Shown piece by piece: positions 1 to 8,028 of a DNA stretch of 54,265 bases. The notes beneath the pieces were generated by a model. It worked only from the letters and a program-made list of their open reading frames with translations, searched no databases and had not been told where the DNA came from. This stretch comes from Bacteroidia bacterium (GTDB lineage: Bacteria; Bacteroidota; Bacteroidia; Bacteroidales; Rikenellaceae), in contig BNXD01000004.1 in the NCBI GenBank assembly GCA_025999315.1, forward strand, positions 1 through 54,265, given 5' to 3'. Within the stretch, counting starts at the first letter, position 1. Each line of letters opens with the position of its first letter. Position numbers and translations under genes: made by a program.

Positions 1-1
1 G

Positions 2-52
2 GTGGAAACTGCCCGATATGCCAAAGTAGGTTACGCTCAGACAATCAACTGA
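2..52 (+). CDS. 3' end of a gene cut by the window edge
   Basis: An open frame enters from the left edge and stops with TGA at 50-52, giving a tail that ends YAKVGYAQTIN. It lies 27 bases before the DUF1080 gene in the same direction, so it may be the last gene of the same operon. The tail is too short to assign; an oxidoreductase of the Gfo/Idh/MocA type would be a usual neighbour of DUF1080, but nothing here shows it. Confidence 0.3.
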   Translation: METARYAKVGYAQTIN

Positions 53-79
53 AAAACAAACAATAATCAAACCCAAACC

Positions 80-856
80 ATGAAAAAAGCAATCATAATC
101 ATTGCCGTGCTCGTCATTGCCGGGCTCGGGGTCTATTTTGCGCTGAAATGTTGCAAATGCTGCAATAAATGCGACAAAAACGTAGCGGACGAGAGCGTTG
201 TTGTGCTCTTCGACGGCACTTCGCTCGAGGGATGGCGCGGCTATGACCGCACCGACCTGCCCGCACGCTGGAGCATCGACGATGGGGCCCTCAAAATCAG
301 TGGCTCAGGCGGCGGCGAGGCTCATGTGGCCGACGGCGGCGACATCATTTTCGACCGCAAGTTCAAAAATTTCGAGCTGTCGTTCGAGTGGAAGGTGGCC
401 GATGGATCCAATTCGGGCGTATTCTATCTTGCACAAGAGGTTGAGGGACAGCCCATATACATCTCGGCCCCCGAGTATCAGGTGCTCGACAACATCGGAC
501 ATCCCGATGCCAAACTGGGCATAGCCGGCAACCGCCAGTCGGCGTCGCTCTACGACATGATCGCCGCCGACCCGCAGAACGCCAAACCGGCAGGCGAGTG
601 GAACACAGGCAAGATCATGGTCTACAAGGGCACGGTGGTTCACTATCAGAACGACGAAGCAGTGGTCGAGTATCACCTCTGGACTCCGCAGTGGCAGGAA
701 ATGCTCGACAACAGCAAGTTCAGCAAAGAAAAATGGCCCCTGGCATATGACCTGCTGCTCAACTGCGGCGGCCCCGAGCATGAGGGTTACATCGGCTTGC
801 AGGACCACGGCGACGACGTGTGGTTCCGCAATATCAAGGTCAAGCTGCTCGATTAG
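80..856 (+). CDS. DUF1080 (3-keto-glycoside hydrolase/hydratase family) protein
   Basis: Protein of 258 residues. Residues 4-22 form a hydrophobic membrane or signal segment, followed by an unusual cysteine-rich stretch (CCKCCNKC, about residues 24-31). The DUF1080 fold then begins with the family's opening motif LFDGTSLEGW (about 43-52) and continues with the typical jelly-roll signatures (SGVFYLAQE, EYQVLDN, YDLLLNCGG, VWFRNIKVK). Members act in the cell envelope on 3-keto-glycosides in the pathway that oxidises a sugar at C3, eliminates the aglycone and rehydrates the product; the role here is inferred from the family. The start is an ATG after an A-rich leader, as is common in this phylum. 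A strong terminator at 958 closes the unit. The poly-cysteine patch after the membrane segment is odd and is not a clear lipobox. Confidence 0.85.
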   Translation: MKKAIIIIAVLVIAGLGVYFALKCCKCCNKCDKNVADESVVVLFDGTSLEGWRGYDRTDLPARWSIDDGALKISGSGGGEAHVADGGDIIFDRKFKNFELSFEWKVADGSNSGVFYLAQEVEGQPIYISAPEYQVLDNIGHPDAKLGIAGNRQSASLYDMIAADPQNAKPAGEWNTGKIMVYKGTVVHYQNDEAVVEYHLWTPQWQEMLDNSKFSKEKWPLAYDLLLNCGGPEHEGYIGLQDHGDDVWFRNIKVKLLD

Positions 857-884
857 AGCGCATTGACACACAAACAAGTGCCGT

Positions 885-936
885 GTTAGCGCTAACCCCG
901 AATTGACGAACAGACAAATGCAAAATCAGCGCTAAC
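885..936. repeat. Two GCGCTAAC repeats, one a perfect 12-bp palindrome
   Basis: GTTAGCGCTAAC at 885-896 is a perfect palindrome, and AGCGCTAAC recurs at 928-936. They sit between the DUF1080 stop and the terminator. They could be protein-binding sites or chance; nothing else supports a role. Confidence 0.3.
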
Positions 937-957
937 CTTGCATTGCATTAGAACGCC

Positions 958-1001
958 CCGGGCCGAAGTTATTTTGACAATAACTTCGGCCCGGTTGTTT
1001 T
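958..1001 (+). terminator. Intrinsic terminator after the DUF1080 gene
   Basis: A perfect 16-bp stem (958-973 with 979-994, loop TTGAC) is followed by TTGTTTTT. This is the end of the DUF1080 transcript. Confidence 0.9.
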
Positions 1002-1019
1002 TCTGTGATTTTTACGGAC

Positions 1020-1845
1020 GGCTCAGCGCTTCAAGCGGTTGCCTGCGGCTGCGGCTGCGGCTTCGCCCCACAGCCCACAGCCGTCTGCGGACCGCAACCG
1101 AGGGCGGGGTCGAACTTGCGTGGAGCCCTGCCGAGGCGCTTCTCGATGCTCGAAGTATGAACTTAAGATCGCTTGCGGGCTACGGGCCGAGGTAGCGCGA
1201 GGTAACCGACAAGCCGAGAGCCATCCGAGCCCAGCTCGGTAATGGCCAAGACGCTTCTCGACGAAAGAGCGAAGGCGATTGCGATTTTAATCGCAACTCT
1301 GCCGGGCGACGAGGAGAAAGGCGAAGGCAACCCCGAAAGCAATCATCTCTACTCCACATGTCATGCTGAGCGAAGTCGGACCGACGCTGTGAGCGAGGGC
1401 AGAGCCGAACTTGTTCGAGCTATGCCGAGTCGCGAGGAGGAAGCCGAAGGCAACCATCTCCGCCCATGTCATGCTGATCGTAGCGGAATGAAATGGAGCG
1501 AAGTAGAAGTATCTCAAAATGATCGATTTAACAACATTGCCGAGGCCCTTCACTTCGTTCAGGGTAACATGAAAAGGGCTTCGCTCAGGGTGACATGACA
1601 TAAAAGCCGAACTCATAATATGTCATGCTGAGCAAAGTCTTCCCGGGCAGCGTTGCGAGGGCCGCAGACCGCTTGCGGGCTACGGCCGAGGTAGCGCGAG
1701 GAAGGCGAGCGTCTCTCTGCTCGCCAACTTCGCGGGCGTTCCTTTGCCCGCCAACTTCACGGGCAGTGTTGCGAGGGCCGCAGACCGCTTGCGGACTACG
1801 TCCGAGGTAGCGCGAGAAAGGTGAGTGTTGCTCTCGTCGGAAAAA
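1020..1845. repeat. Mosaic intergenic repeat region with no gene
   Basis: No credible gene is present. Segments starting near 1645 and 1761 share a direct repeat of about 50 bp (GGGCAGyGTTGCGAGGGCCG... to GAGGTAGCGCGAG), 116 bp apart. 1358-1635 holds several degenerate copies, in both directions, of the CATGCTGAGCGAAGTCG family also seen at 8.9, 20.8 and 33 kb. A short hairpin GCGATTttAATCGC lies near 1278. Segments such as CCGAGGCGCTTCTCGA are shared with the repeat block at 4.1 kb. The open frames here are by-products of the repeats. Confidence 0.6.
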
Positions 1846-1849
1846 TCAG

Positions 1850-2010
1850 GGCGTGTTCACATAAATCGGGATATTCGGATTTAATGCTGTTGTGGATTGC
1901 TGCCAAGGCGCTTTGTCGAAGTAATACCGGTGGGTATTTCGAGGGGACGCGACGAAGACAGAAACCACAACAGTGTTGAAGACGGGTGTGCCGATCTATG
2001 CTAACACGCC
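1850..2010. repeat. Imperfect inverted repeat of about 160 bp
   Basis: The left arm (about 1850-1896, GGCGTGTTCACATAAATCGG ... GCTGTTGTGG) matches the reverse complement of the right arm (about 1965-2010, GGCGTGTTAGCATAGATCGG ... ACTGTTGTGG) at roughly 70% by eye. The loop contains TAATACCGGTGGGTATT, itself a small hairpin. On the minus strand the left arm reads as a protein-like tail ending NIPIYVNTP followed by TGA, so it may be a decayed gene end. It could also be a small mobile element or a structured RNA; I cannot tell which. Confidence 0.4.
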
Positions 2011-2033
2011 ATAACCAGCCTTCATTCAAACCA

Positions 2034-2171
2034 TCATCCCCGGCTCTCCATGCTCGCACTGTCGGGGTTGATCATGTCGACCTCCTTCTCGAGTTCGCGC
2101 TCGGAGACCTCTGGTCTCTTACCGCGCGAACCCGGCGCGCCTTTGATCGATCTTTTTTGCGACCCACGGGC
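2034..2171 (-). pseudogene. Possible gene remnant of about 45 codons
   Basis: One minus-strand frame between stops reads as good protein sequence near its end (KRPEVSERELEKEVDMINPD, then SASMESRG and TGA), with codon use like the neighbouring genes. There is no suitable start and no intact gene, so it looks like the 3' scrap of a lost gene. I do not recognise the family. Confidence 0.25.
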
Positions 2172-2274
2172 CTACAAAGCGACCGAACCACCTGCAGATG
2201 CACCTTCGGAAGCGTCGCCGGATGGACTTTGAACCTTTTTTTTGCAACTGCAACCGCTCATATCTTTTTTGCGT

Positions 2275-2305
2275 TTTGGTTATTAATAAAGATTTGTTAA
2301 CTTTG
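2275..2305 (+). promoter_or_regulatory. Bacteroidetes-type promoter of tRNA-Pro
   Basis: TTTG at 2275-2278, 19 bases, then TAACTTTG at 2298-2305. This matches the -33/-7 consensus of the phylum exactly and lies 15 bases before the tRNA. Confidence 0.85.
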
Positions 2306-2320
2306 TGGGCAATTTGTCGG

Positions 2321-2398
2321 CGGGGTGTAGCGCAGTCCGGTTAGCGCGCCAGCTTCGGGAGTTGGAGGCCGAAGGTTCGAATCCTTTCACCCCGACCA
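2321..2398 (+). tRNA. tRNA-Pro (anticodon CGG)
   Basis: Full cloverleaf: acceptor CGGGGTG paired with CACCCCG, D-arm GCGC/GCGC, anticodon stem CCAGC/GTTGG with loop TTCGGGA, and T-arm GAAGG/CCTTT with TTCGAAT. The anticodon CGG is at 2356-2358, reading proline CCG. The CCA end is encoded (ACCA at 2395-2398). Confidence 0.95.
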
Positions 2399-2404
2399 TA
2401 TTAC

Positions 2405-2434
2405 AAAAGCCACAGTGTATGTGGCTTTTTTTTA
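2405..2434 (+). terminator. Terminator of tRNA-Pro
   Basis: AAAAGCCAC (2405-2413) pairs with GTGGCTTTT (2421-2429) and the T run continues to 2433. Confidence 0.85.
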
Positions 2435-2503
2435 TGTCCGGTCATCGTCCTCCCGAGCCATCCCAGACAAGTCCATCCTCCGTTCTGCTCAGAATGTATC
2501 TCA

Positions 2504-3259
2504 TCACGGAACCTGAAAACAACTTATATATTCGAGCACCTTTTCGGCCTGGAACGTGTCGACCATGCGCCACATCGCATTGTTGACGATAAAAAAATGG
2601 AATAGCTGCTCGTAATTCACCTCACTGCGCGCGGCGATGAGCTTGATTCGCTCCACGATCTCATTGTTGGTGATCTCCACTCCTTCGTTGAAGCCTATCT
2701 GACGGAGTATTATGATCAGTTTCATCCTGTCCGAAGCCTTTTTGCGCTCCGATTCGGTGATTTTTTTGCCCGCCTTGGCCGAATATCTCAACTCGACGTC
2801 CACCAACACATCCGGCATATCGATATGCGTCGAACGAAGCAGCCAATGGGAGGCCTCTTCCAACCGGGATTTACGGCCGGTGGAGCGCAGTTTCATATTG
2901 GCATAGTCGGGCAGGCTGATGTGCGGCGGCACGATAAATATCATGCGAAAACGCATGTATTCATCTTTTTTCAACTCGCGCTCGAGAGACTTGACCGCAA
3001 TGGCGGTATCTATACCGCGCTCTATCATGGCTTTGAGGAACAACGGTCTGGTCCAGATAGCCAGAACGTCGAGCGTCAGCATGGGCATAAAATGCGCCTC
3101 CACCTCGCCGACAGGCGCCTGACCCGCCTTATGGCCGTTGAAAGCCCGCTTGAGGTACTTCTTGAGGCTCACATAGTAATCCCCACTCACCATCGACCAT
3201 GGCGCGGTGACGGTCAATTCCCTCTCGTATTCACTGAGTTCTTTTATGATTGTTTCCAT
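2504..3259 (-). CDS. Trigger-factor-like protein lacking the PPIase domain
   Basis: Protein of 251 residues. The first 60 residues resemble the ribosome-binding N domain of trigger factor (ELSEYERELTVTAPWSMVSG, then a lysine-rich helix and KAGQAPVGEVEAHF in place of the usual GFRKGKVP signature). The last 85 residues resemble its C-terminal chaperone arm: a helix with the KxxLIILRQIGFNEGVEIT pattern, then NNEIVERIKLIAA and a closing ...EKVLEYI. The FKBP-like middle domain of the normal protein of about 450 residues is missing. The GFRxGxxP ribosome contact is replaced by FNGHKAGQAP, so ribosome binding is uncertain. I infer a divergent paralogue of trigger factor, probably a cytosolic chaperone; a normal tig gene would be expected elsewhere in the genome. 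It lies downstream of the DUF2148 gene on the same strand, but a terminator separates them. Confidence 0.6.
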   Translation of the reverse strand: METIIKELSEYERELTVTAPWSMVSGDYYVSLKKYLKRAFNGHKAGQAPVGEVEAHFMPMLTLDVLAIWTRPLFLKAMIERGIDTAIAVKSLERELKKDEYMRFRMIFIVPPHISLPDYANMKLRSTGRKSRLEEASHWLLRSTHIDMPDVLVDVELRYSAKAGKKITESERKKASDRMKLIIILRQIGFNEGVEITNNEIVERIKLIAARSEVNYEQLFHFFIVNNAMWRMVDTFQAEKVLEYISCFQVP

Positions 3260-3312
3260 CGCAATGGTAATACATCAGCAAAAATCGAACCAAAACTGCC
3301 AAACCAGCCAAC

Positions 3313-3343
3313 AAAAAGCCCACACCTTTCGGCATGGGCTTTG
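3313..3343 (-). terminator. Terminator after the DUF2148 gene
   Basis: AAAGCCCA (3315-3322) pairs with TGGGCTTT (3335-3342). Read on the minus strand the stem is followed by a T run. It ends the DUF2148 transcript and could also work on the plus strand. Confidence 0.7.
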
Positions 3344-3373
3344 TTTTGTTTCGGCGCCACGGGTCAGGCAACC

Positions 3374-3922
3374 CTAAAGGGCGGCGGGACGGGTGGAGAC
3401 ACGGTCGAAGTAAGGGCTTTTGCCGGTGCAGCTCAGCGGGATAGCCATCACGGCGTGGCATCCTTCGACAAGACCCATCTTCAGGGCCGAGAGGCCGGCC
3501 GAGAACATCACGCGCGAGTCGACCCTGCAGTCGGCCGCCAAGGCGCACGCCGAGCCGACTGCTATGCCCATATCATTGGTGTTGAAGGCGCAAGGTATTG
3601 CGGGGTGGCCGTTTTTCCGCTCGCAGGTCTCAAAACCGCACATGCCGCAATCCATGCCGATCGGGGCTATGCGGGTGCCGATGAGCACCACGGCGTCCGA
3701 AGCCGCAACATTCTCGGCATCACGGTGAAAAAACATGCGCCCTAGCTCCTCGGCATAGACGTGCATCTTCTCGGCCAGACGGGCGACCTGGTCGCCTTCG
3801 AGGGTAACGATCTCAAGATTGTCAATCCCTTTGCCTTTGGGAGCGGTGCGCGCCGCGGCCATCATGGCCCGCGCCACGGAGAGGACATACTCTCTGCGGG
3901 AGGTGTTTTCGTTGATTATCAT
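3374..3922 (-). CDS. DUF2148 ferredoxin-domain protein
   Basis: Protein of 182 residues, the usual length of the DUF2148 family. It carries the family's cysteine cluster CGMCGFETC (about residues 92-100) followed by CAFNTNDMGIAVGSA and a further cysteine in ALAADCRVDSR, which probably hold an iron-sulfur cluster. The opening EYVLSVARAMMAAARTAPKG and the closing GKSPYFDR are also typical. It is a soluble protein without a signal peptide. Its reaction is not known; the family is common in anaerobes, often near hydrogenase or ferredoxin genes, and here it lies close to nfnAB. The ATG start fits the family's N-terminus. Confidence 0.85.
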   Translation of the reverse strand: MIINENTSRREYVLSVARAMMAAARTAPKGKGIDNLEIVTLEGDQVARLAEKMHVYAEELGRMFFHRDAENVAASDAVVLIGTRIAPIGMDCGMCGFETCERKNGHPAIPCAFNTNDMGIAVGSACALAADCRVDSRVMFSAGLSALKMGLVEGCHAVMAIPLSCTGKSPYFDRVSTRPAAL

Positions 3923-3952
3923 GTTGTTCTCTGATTTAAGCGAAATTCTACG

Positions 3953-4432
3953 GTTGTCGATACATTAGAACTGCTGTCTTTAATCTCTTTATCGGTTTAT
4001 CTTTAATGAATATAAAGAGCGGCTCAGAACCAGCTTAAGTGATGCCATGCGAAAATACTAATTCCGACGCCGTTAGGCGAAGTTTACTGCGGCACGCAGA
4101 CGCCAAGCCGAATGCCATCGAGCTTGCTCGAACCCTCTGCCGAGGCGCTTCTCGACGACCGAAACGGGAGCTTAAGGCTGCTTGCAGACTACGGCCTGCA
4201 ATCGATAGCCTGTTTTTCGACTCCCCTCCCGCCTCCGGCAGCGGCTTTTAGCCGCTGCCGGGCGAGGGAGTCGGCAGTTTTGACAAGCAAAACTGCAAAA
4301 TGAGAAGTATTGTCATTGCGGCTCGCAGAGCCGGGCAGCACGCAGCCGTCCACCGCCGTCTGCGGGCCGCCGATAAGACCCCAAACTCGGAAGGAACGTT
4401 TTTAAACCAACCTTTTCCAAGTGCACAACGGG
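3953..4432. repeat. Copy of the structured repeat element family
   Basis: No gene is present. From 4205 to 4432 the sequence matches the right part of the 11-12.7 kb element closely: CTGTTTnTCGACTCCC, a GC hairpin, GGGAGTCGGCAGTTTTG, CAAAACTGCAAAATGAGAAG, TTGTCATTGCGGCTCGCAGA, GCCGCCGATAAGAC. It ends in the shared end motif (TTTAAACCAACC ... GTGCACAACGGG, 4402-4432). A weak inverted copy of that motif may start near 3953 (GTTGTCGATACATTAGAAC). The block ends 50 bases from the nfnB stop. Confidence 0.65.
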
Positions 4433-4482
4433 TTATTTACACATTAAGTACTTTTGCAAATGTCGCTTAACACAAGCTACTT

Positions 4483-5877
4483 CTACCCCTCAAGTTTATC
4501 CATCACATAGCGGTCGATCGCCCGGGCTGCTGCACGTCCGGCGCCCATGGCAAGGATCACGGTGGCAGCGCCCGTTACGGCATCGCCCCCGGCAAAGATC
4601 CCTTCGCGCGAGGTGGCGCCATCATCGTCGGCGACGATCCCGCCCCAGCGTTGCGTCTGGAGACCGTTGGTGGTGGTGGCTATCAACGGGTTGGGCGATG
4701 TGCCGAGAGCCATCACCACCGTCTGGCACTCGATCTCGAATTCCGAGCCTTTGATCTCGACCGGCGAGCGGCGTCCCGAAGCGTCGGGCTCGCCCAGCTC
4801 CATACGCACGCAGCGTATCCCGCGCACCCATCCGCGCTCGTCGCCCAATATCTCCACCGGGTTGGTCAACATGCGAAACTCGATGCCCTCTTCGCCTGCA
4901 TGATGCACCTCCTCGACGCGCGCAGGCAACTCGGCCTGAGAACGACGATAGACAATAACCGCCTCGGAACCAAGCCTTTTGGCGGTACGCACGGCATCCA
5001 TGGCCACATTGCCGCCACCCACAACCACCACTCGCTCGCCGGTGTGGATCGGGGTGTCGTAGCCCTTGTCGTAGGCGCGCATGAGGTTGGCGCGCGTGAG
5101 GAACTCGTTGGCCGAGACCACGCCGTTGAGGTTCTCGCCCGGGATGCCCATAAACTTGGGCAGACCGGCTCCCGAACCGATGAAAACGGCGTCGAAGCCC
5201 TCCTGGTCGAGCAGTTCGTCGACCGTAACGGTGCGTCCGACAATGGTATCGGTATCGATCGTTACCCCCAGACGCCGGAGGCTCTCGATCTCGCAGGCCA
5301 CCACCCGCTCCTTGGGCAGGCGGAACTCGGGGATGCCATATTGCAGCACCCCGCCCGCCTTGTGCAGCGCCTCGAAAATGGTCGCCGCATAGCCCAGGCG
5401 CGCCAGGTCGCTCGCGCAGGCCAATCCTGCCGGACCGCTGCCGACGATGGCCACACGGCGGCCATTGGGGGTGATCTGCGGGGGAGTTTTGTCGCCGTGG
5501 GCGATGTTCCAGTCGCCAACGAAACGCTCGAGCTTGCCGATGGTCACCGGTTCGCCCTTGATGCCGAGGATGCACGCCCCTTCGCACTGCGTCTCCTGGG
5601 GACACACGCGCCCGCACACCGACGGCAGCGAGCTGTCCTGCGCAATGATGTCCGCGGCGGCCTGAAAGTCGCCATCACGGACCTTCATTATGAAGTCGGG
5701 GATGCGGATCGAGACGGGGCAGTCGGCCACGCAGCGTGGATTTTTGCAGCCGAGGCAACGCGACGCCTCGAGCTGCGCCTCCCCCTGATCGTAACCGTAG
5801 CTGACCTCGTCGAAATTCGTAGCTCTGACTGCCGGATCCTGCTCGCGGACAGGTACTCTGGGTATTTTATTTGCCAT
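4483..5877 (-). CDS. nfnB: NADP-dependent ferredoxin oxidoreductase, large subunit (NfnB/SudA/GltD-like)
   Basis: Protein of 464 residues of the glutamate-synthase small-subunit family. Two four-cysteine groups near the N-terminus (Cys41, 44, 49, 53 and Cys88, 92, 98, 102) can hold two [4Fe-4S] clusters. An FAD-binding GSGPAG follows at 146-151 and an NADPH-type GGGNVAMDAVRTAKRLG at about 287-303; the C-terminus holds the second FAD contact (IFAGGDAVTGAATVILAMGA). With the adjacent nfnA it would form the soluble NADH-dependent ferredoxin:NADP+ oxidoreductase, which bifurcates electrons between NADH, ferredoxin and NADPH. The pairing with nfnA, with no large gltB subunit nearby, is why I prefer NfnB to glutamate synthase. 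SudA (sulfide dehydrogenase) is the same family and cannot be excluded. Confidence 0.85.
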   Translation of the reverse strand: MANKIPRVPVREQDPAVRATNFDEVSYGYDQGEAQLEASRCLGCKNPRCVADCPVSIRIPDFIMKVRDGDFQAAADIIAQDSSLPSVCGRVCPQETQCEGACILGIKGEPVTIGKLERFVGDWNIAHGDKTPPQITPNGRRVAIVGSGPAGLACASDLARLGYAATIFEALHKAGGVLQYGIPEFRLPKERVVACEIESLRRLGVTIDTDTIVGRTVTVDELLDQEGFDAVFIGSGAGLPKFMGIPGENLNGVVSANEFLTRANLMRAYDKGYDTPIHTGERVVVVGGGNVAMDAVRTAKRLGSEAVIVYRRSQAELPARVEEVHHAGEEGIEFRMLTNPVEILGDERGWVRGIRCVRMELGEPDASGRRSPVEIKGSEFEIECQTVVMALGTSPNPLIATTTNGLQTQRWGGIVADDDGATSREGIFAGGDAVTGAATVILAMGAGRAAARAIDRYVMDKLEG

Positions 5878-5965
5878 TTTTCTAAATTGATTTTGCGATT
5901 TTAGCTGTCAAAAACTGCCGACTCTCTTGCCCGTGCAGCGGCTTCAGTCGGCGGGGACGGCTACT

Positions 5966-6841
5966 CTATTTGAGCCCGATGCGGCAGGTGTGATCCTTCT
6001 CGCGGACGGGGTCGAGGGCGGCCTGCTCGTGCGAGCGGTACATAGTCTGGCGGCGCATGGCCTCGTCGAAATCGATCTGGTGGGCGTCGAACTCGGGCCC
6101 GTCGACACACGCAAACCTCGTGCGACCGCCGACCGTTACCCGACACGCGCCGCACATCCCCGTGCCGTCCACCATGAGCGTGTTGAGGCTGGCGATGGTG
6201 GGGATATTGTACTCTTTGGTGGTCAGCGCCACAAATTTCATCATGATCATCGGCCCGATGGCCACCACCAGATCGTAACGTTTGCCCCGGTTGTCGACCA
6301 GATCACGGATAAGATCGGTGACCATCCCCCGGAAACCTTCGCTGCCGTCGTCGGTGGCAATGTAGACCTCGCTCGCCACGGCCGTCATCTCAGAGACCAT
6401 GATCAGCAGATCGCGGTTCTTGGCCCCGATGATCACATCGGCATCGACACCCCTCTCGTGCAGCCACTTAACCTGAGGATAGACCGGGGCGGCGCCCAAT
6501 CCTCCGGCCACGAACAGTATCCGGCGCGACTGCAGCTCCTGCTGCGGAATGTCAAGCAACTCCGAAGGACGCCCCAGGGGCCCGGCTACGTTGGCCAGAT
6601 GGTCGCCCACCTCGAGGGCGTTGATCTTGCGGGTCGAGTGGCCGATGCCCTGGGTTACGATGGTCACCGTACCCCGAGCGGCGTCGTAGTCGGATATGGT
6701 GAGCGGTATGCGCTCGCCATGCTCGTCGGCGCGTACAATGACAAACTGCCCCGGCCGGGCCGCACGGGCCAGACGCGGCGCCTGGACATCCATCAACACG
6801 ATGTCGGGCGCAAGGGTTCTTTTTTCCAGAATTTTGAACAC
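5966..6841 (-). CDS. nfnA: NADH-dependent ferredoxin:NADP+ oxidoreductase, small subunit (NfnA/SudB)
   Basis: Protein of 291 residues, with the flavodoxin-reductase layout of this family: FAD-binding RIPLTISD (44-51), NAD-binding VAGGLGAAPVYPQ (111-123), and a C-terminal [2Fe-2S] site. The site reads Asp225-GTGM-Cys230-GA-Cys233 ... Cys245. One aspartate with three cysteines is the ligand set known for NfnA clusters, which argues against a dihydroorotate dehydrogenase PyrK subunit. It lies upstream of nfnB by 88 bases on the same strand, so the two are probably co-transcribed as nfnA-nfnB. The upstream 96 bases hold AT-rich short repeats rather than an obvious promoter. Confidence 0.88.
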   Translation of the reverse strand: MFKILEKRTLAPDIVLMDVQAPRLARAARPGQFVIVRADEHGERIPLTISDYDAARGTVTIVTQGIGHSTRKINALEVGDHLANVAGPLGRPSELLDIPQQELQSRRILFVAGGLGAAPVYPQVKWLHERGVDADVIIGAKNRDLLIMVSEMTAVASEVYIATDDGSEGFRGMVTDLIRDLVDNRGKRYDLVVAIGPMIMMKFVALTTKEYNIPTIASLNTLMVDGTGMCGACRVTVGGRTRFACVDGPEFDAHQIDFDEAMRRQTMYRSHEQAALDPVREKDHTCRIGLK

Positions 6842-6900
6842 AGGTTATCAGTTAGTGAGTTATCAGTTATGAGTTATGAGTTATCAGTTATGAGTTAATT
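6842..6900. repeat. Short tandem repeats of GTTATGAGTTATCA type
   Basis: The sequence between nfnA and the DUF1573 gene is made of repeated GTTATGAGTTATCA and GTTATGAGTTAT units. The same motif (GAGTTATGAGTTATGAGTT) recurs at 40321-40350 just before rnfC, and an inverted piece AACTCATAA at 6920. In both places it touches a gene start. Confidence 0.6.
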
Positions 6901-6937
6901 ATAGAAATGAATGTAACAATAACTCATAATTAATTGG

Positions 6938-8008
6938 CTAATTGACATTTGCCACCAGGCGAATCTCGCGCATGGGGCGGATCGGGTCGTTGACGATCAG
7001 CGTAACCGAGCCGATCACCCGTCCGCCCATCGTCCCTTCGGTGGGCAGGGTGATCGAAAAACGCACCGAGCGGCCCGGCTCGATGCGCGTCCCCTCGCGC
7101 AACGAGCCTGTGGTGCCGTTGCCATACTTCACGGCCCTGACTATCAGCGTCGAAGCTCCGACATTCTCGAGCGTGAAACTGTGCGAGAGCTTCTTGCCCG
7201 CCGAGGCGTCGCCGAAATGGAAAAACTGCGCGTCGAGTTTCGATTTGGGGGCCGAATCGATGCCCACGCCGTCGAAATTGTCCGTCGCCAACACCGTCGC
7301 CACAATGCCGTGACCGTTCTTGACCCCGTTGATGTAGATGTCGGGCTGGGCGCAAAGCACGCCCCACGCCGTGGTGCGGGTCAGATCGAAGGTGAGGGTA
7401 ATGTCGGCCCTGCAACCAGCGCAAATCTTCGCCGGGGCAGCGATGCGAAACCACGCCGCGGCGTCGGGATCGGCCACTCTCAACTCGACGTCCCTGCGCG
7501 AGGTGTTCACACAGCCGATGACCATCGATTTGGCCTGCCCCTGCCCCACCCTGTCAAAGTTGAGGTAACCGGTGGTCAGGCGAAGACCCTGTTGCAACTC
7601 GAAGGGGTAATCGTCCTCGACGGTGCGCGGGCGGGGCGTCACCAAACCCTTGATCTTCAGCACGACGACATTTTTGCCGCCGCCGCTGACCACCGTTATG
7701 TCCCTGATGAACACGCCCGGACGGTCGCGCGGGTCGTAGGTAACCTCGATGGTCCCTTCCTTGCCGGGCATCACCGGCGCGCGCGAAAAAAACGGCACCG
7801 TACAACTGCAGGAGGCCTCCACCGACTCGACAACCACCGGCTGAGAGCCCGTGTTGGTGAAGGTGAAGGTGTGGCTCACCTTGCCCCTGACCTCCTGTAT
7901 CGTGCCGAAATCCCACACAAGATCGTCGAAACGCAACAGCGAGCCGCCCCCCTGCCCCCATGCCGACAGGGTGAGAAACGACAAAAGTGCAATGAAGACC
8001 TTTTTCAT
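6938..8008 (-). CDS. DUF1573-containing exported protein
   Basis: Protein of 356 residues with a signal peptide (residues 1-18, MKKVFIALLSFLTLSAWGQ). Residues 25-125 form a DUF1573 immunoglobulin-like domain with its usual marks: FDDLVWDFGTIQEVRGKVSH, FTNTGSQPVVVESVEASCSC and the closing ITVVSGG. Two further immunoglobulin-like segments of ASPM/SPD-2 type follow, one with a CAGC pair (about 198-201) and one with FHFGDASAGKKLSHSFTLENVG. Such proteins are exported and common in Bacteroidetes; their function is not known. It is divergent from bioD, with overlapping promoters between them. Confidence 0.85.
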   Translation of the reverse strand: MKKVFIALLSFLTLSAWGQGGGSLLRFDDLVWDFGTIQEVRGKVSHTFTFTNTGSQPVVVESVEASCSCTVPFFSRAPVMPGKEGTIEVTYDPRDRPGVFIRDITVVSGGGKNVVVLKIKGLVTPRPRTVEDDYPFELQQGLRLTTGYLNFDRVGQGQAKSMVIGCVNTSRRDVELRVADPDAAAWFRIAAPAKICAGCRADITLTFDLTRTTAWGVLCAQPDIYINGVKNGHGIVATVLATDNFDGVGIDSAPKSKLDAQFFHFGDASAGKKLSHSFTLENVGASTLIVRAVKYGNGTTGSLREGTRIEPGRSVRFSITLPTEGTMGGRVIGSVTLIVNDPIRPMREIRLVANVN

Positions 8009-8028
8009 GAGATGTTTATGTCGACTTT

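Noticed and set aside
1850..2010. 6S-like or other known structured RNA
   Set aside because: The two arms pair imperfectly and part of the sequence reads as a protein tail; I cannot match it to a known RNA.
4483..5877. Glutamate synthase small subunit (gltD)
   Set aside because: No large subunit gltB is present and the gene pairs with nfnA, so Nfn/Sud is the better reading.
4651..5904. A 417-codon plus-strand frame opposite nfnB, and similar long frames opposite rnfC, nadE and recN
   Set aside because: They are antisense shadows caused by high GC and codon bias; the minus- or plus-strand partners have clear families.
5966..6841. Dihydroorotate dehydrogenase electron-transfer subunit (pyrK)
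   Set aside because: No pyrD is next to it, and the Asp plus three Cys cluster site with an adjacent nfnB fits NfnA.
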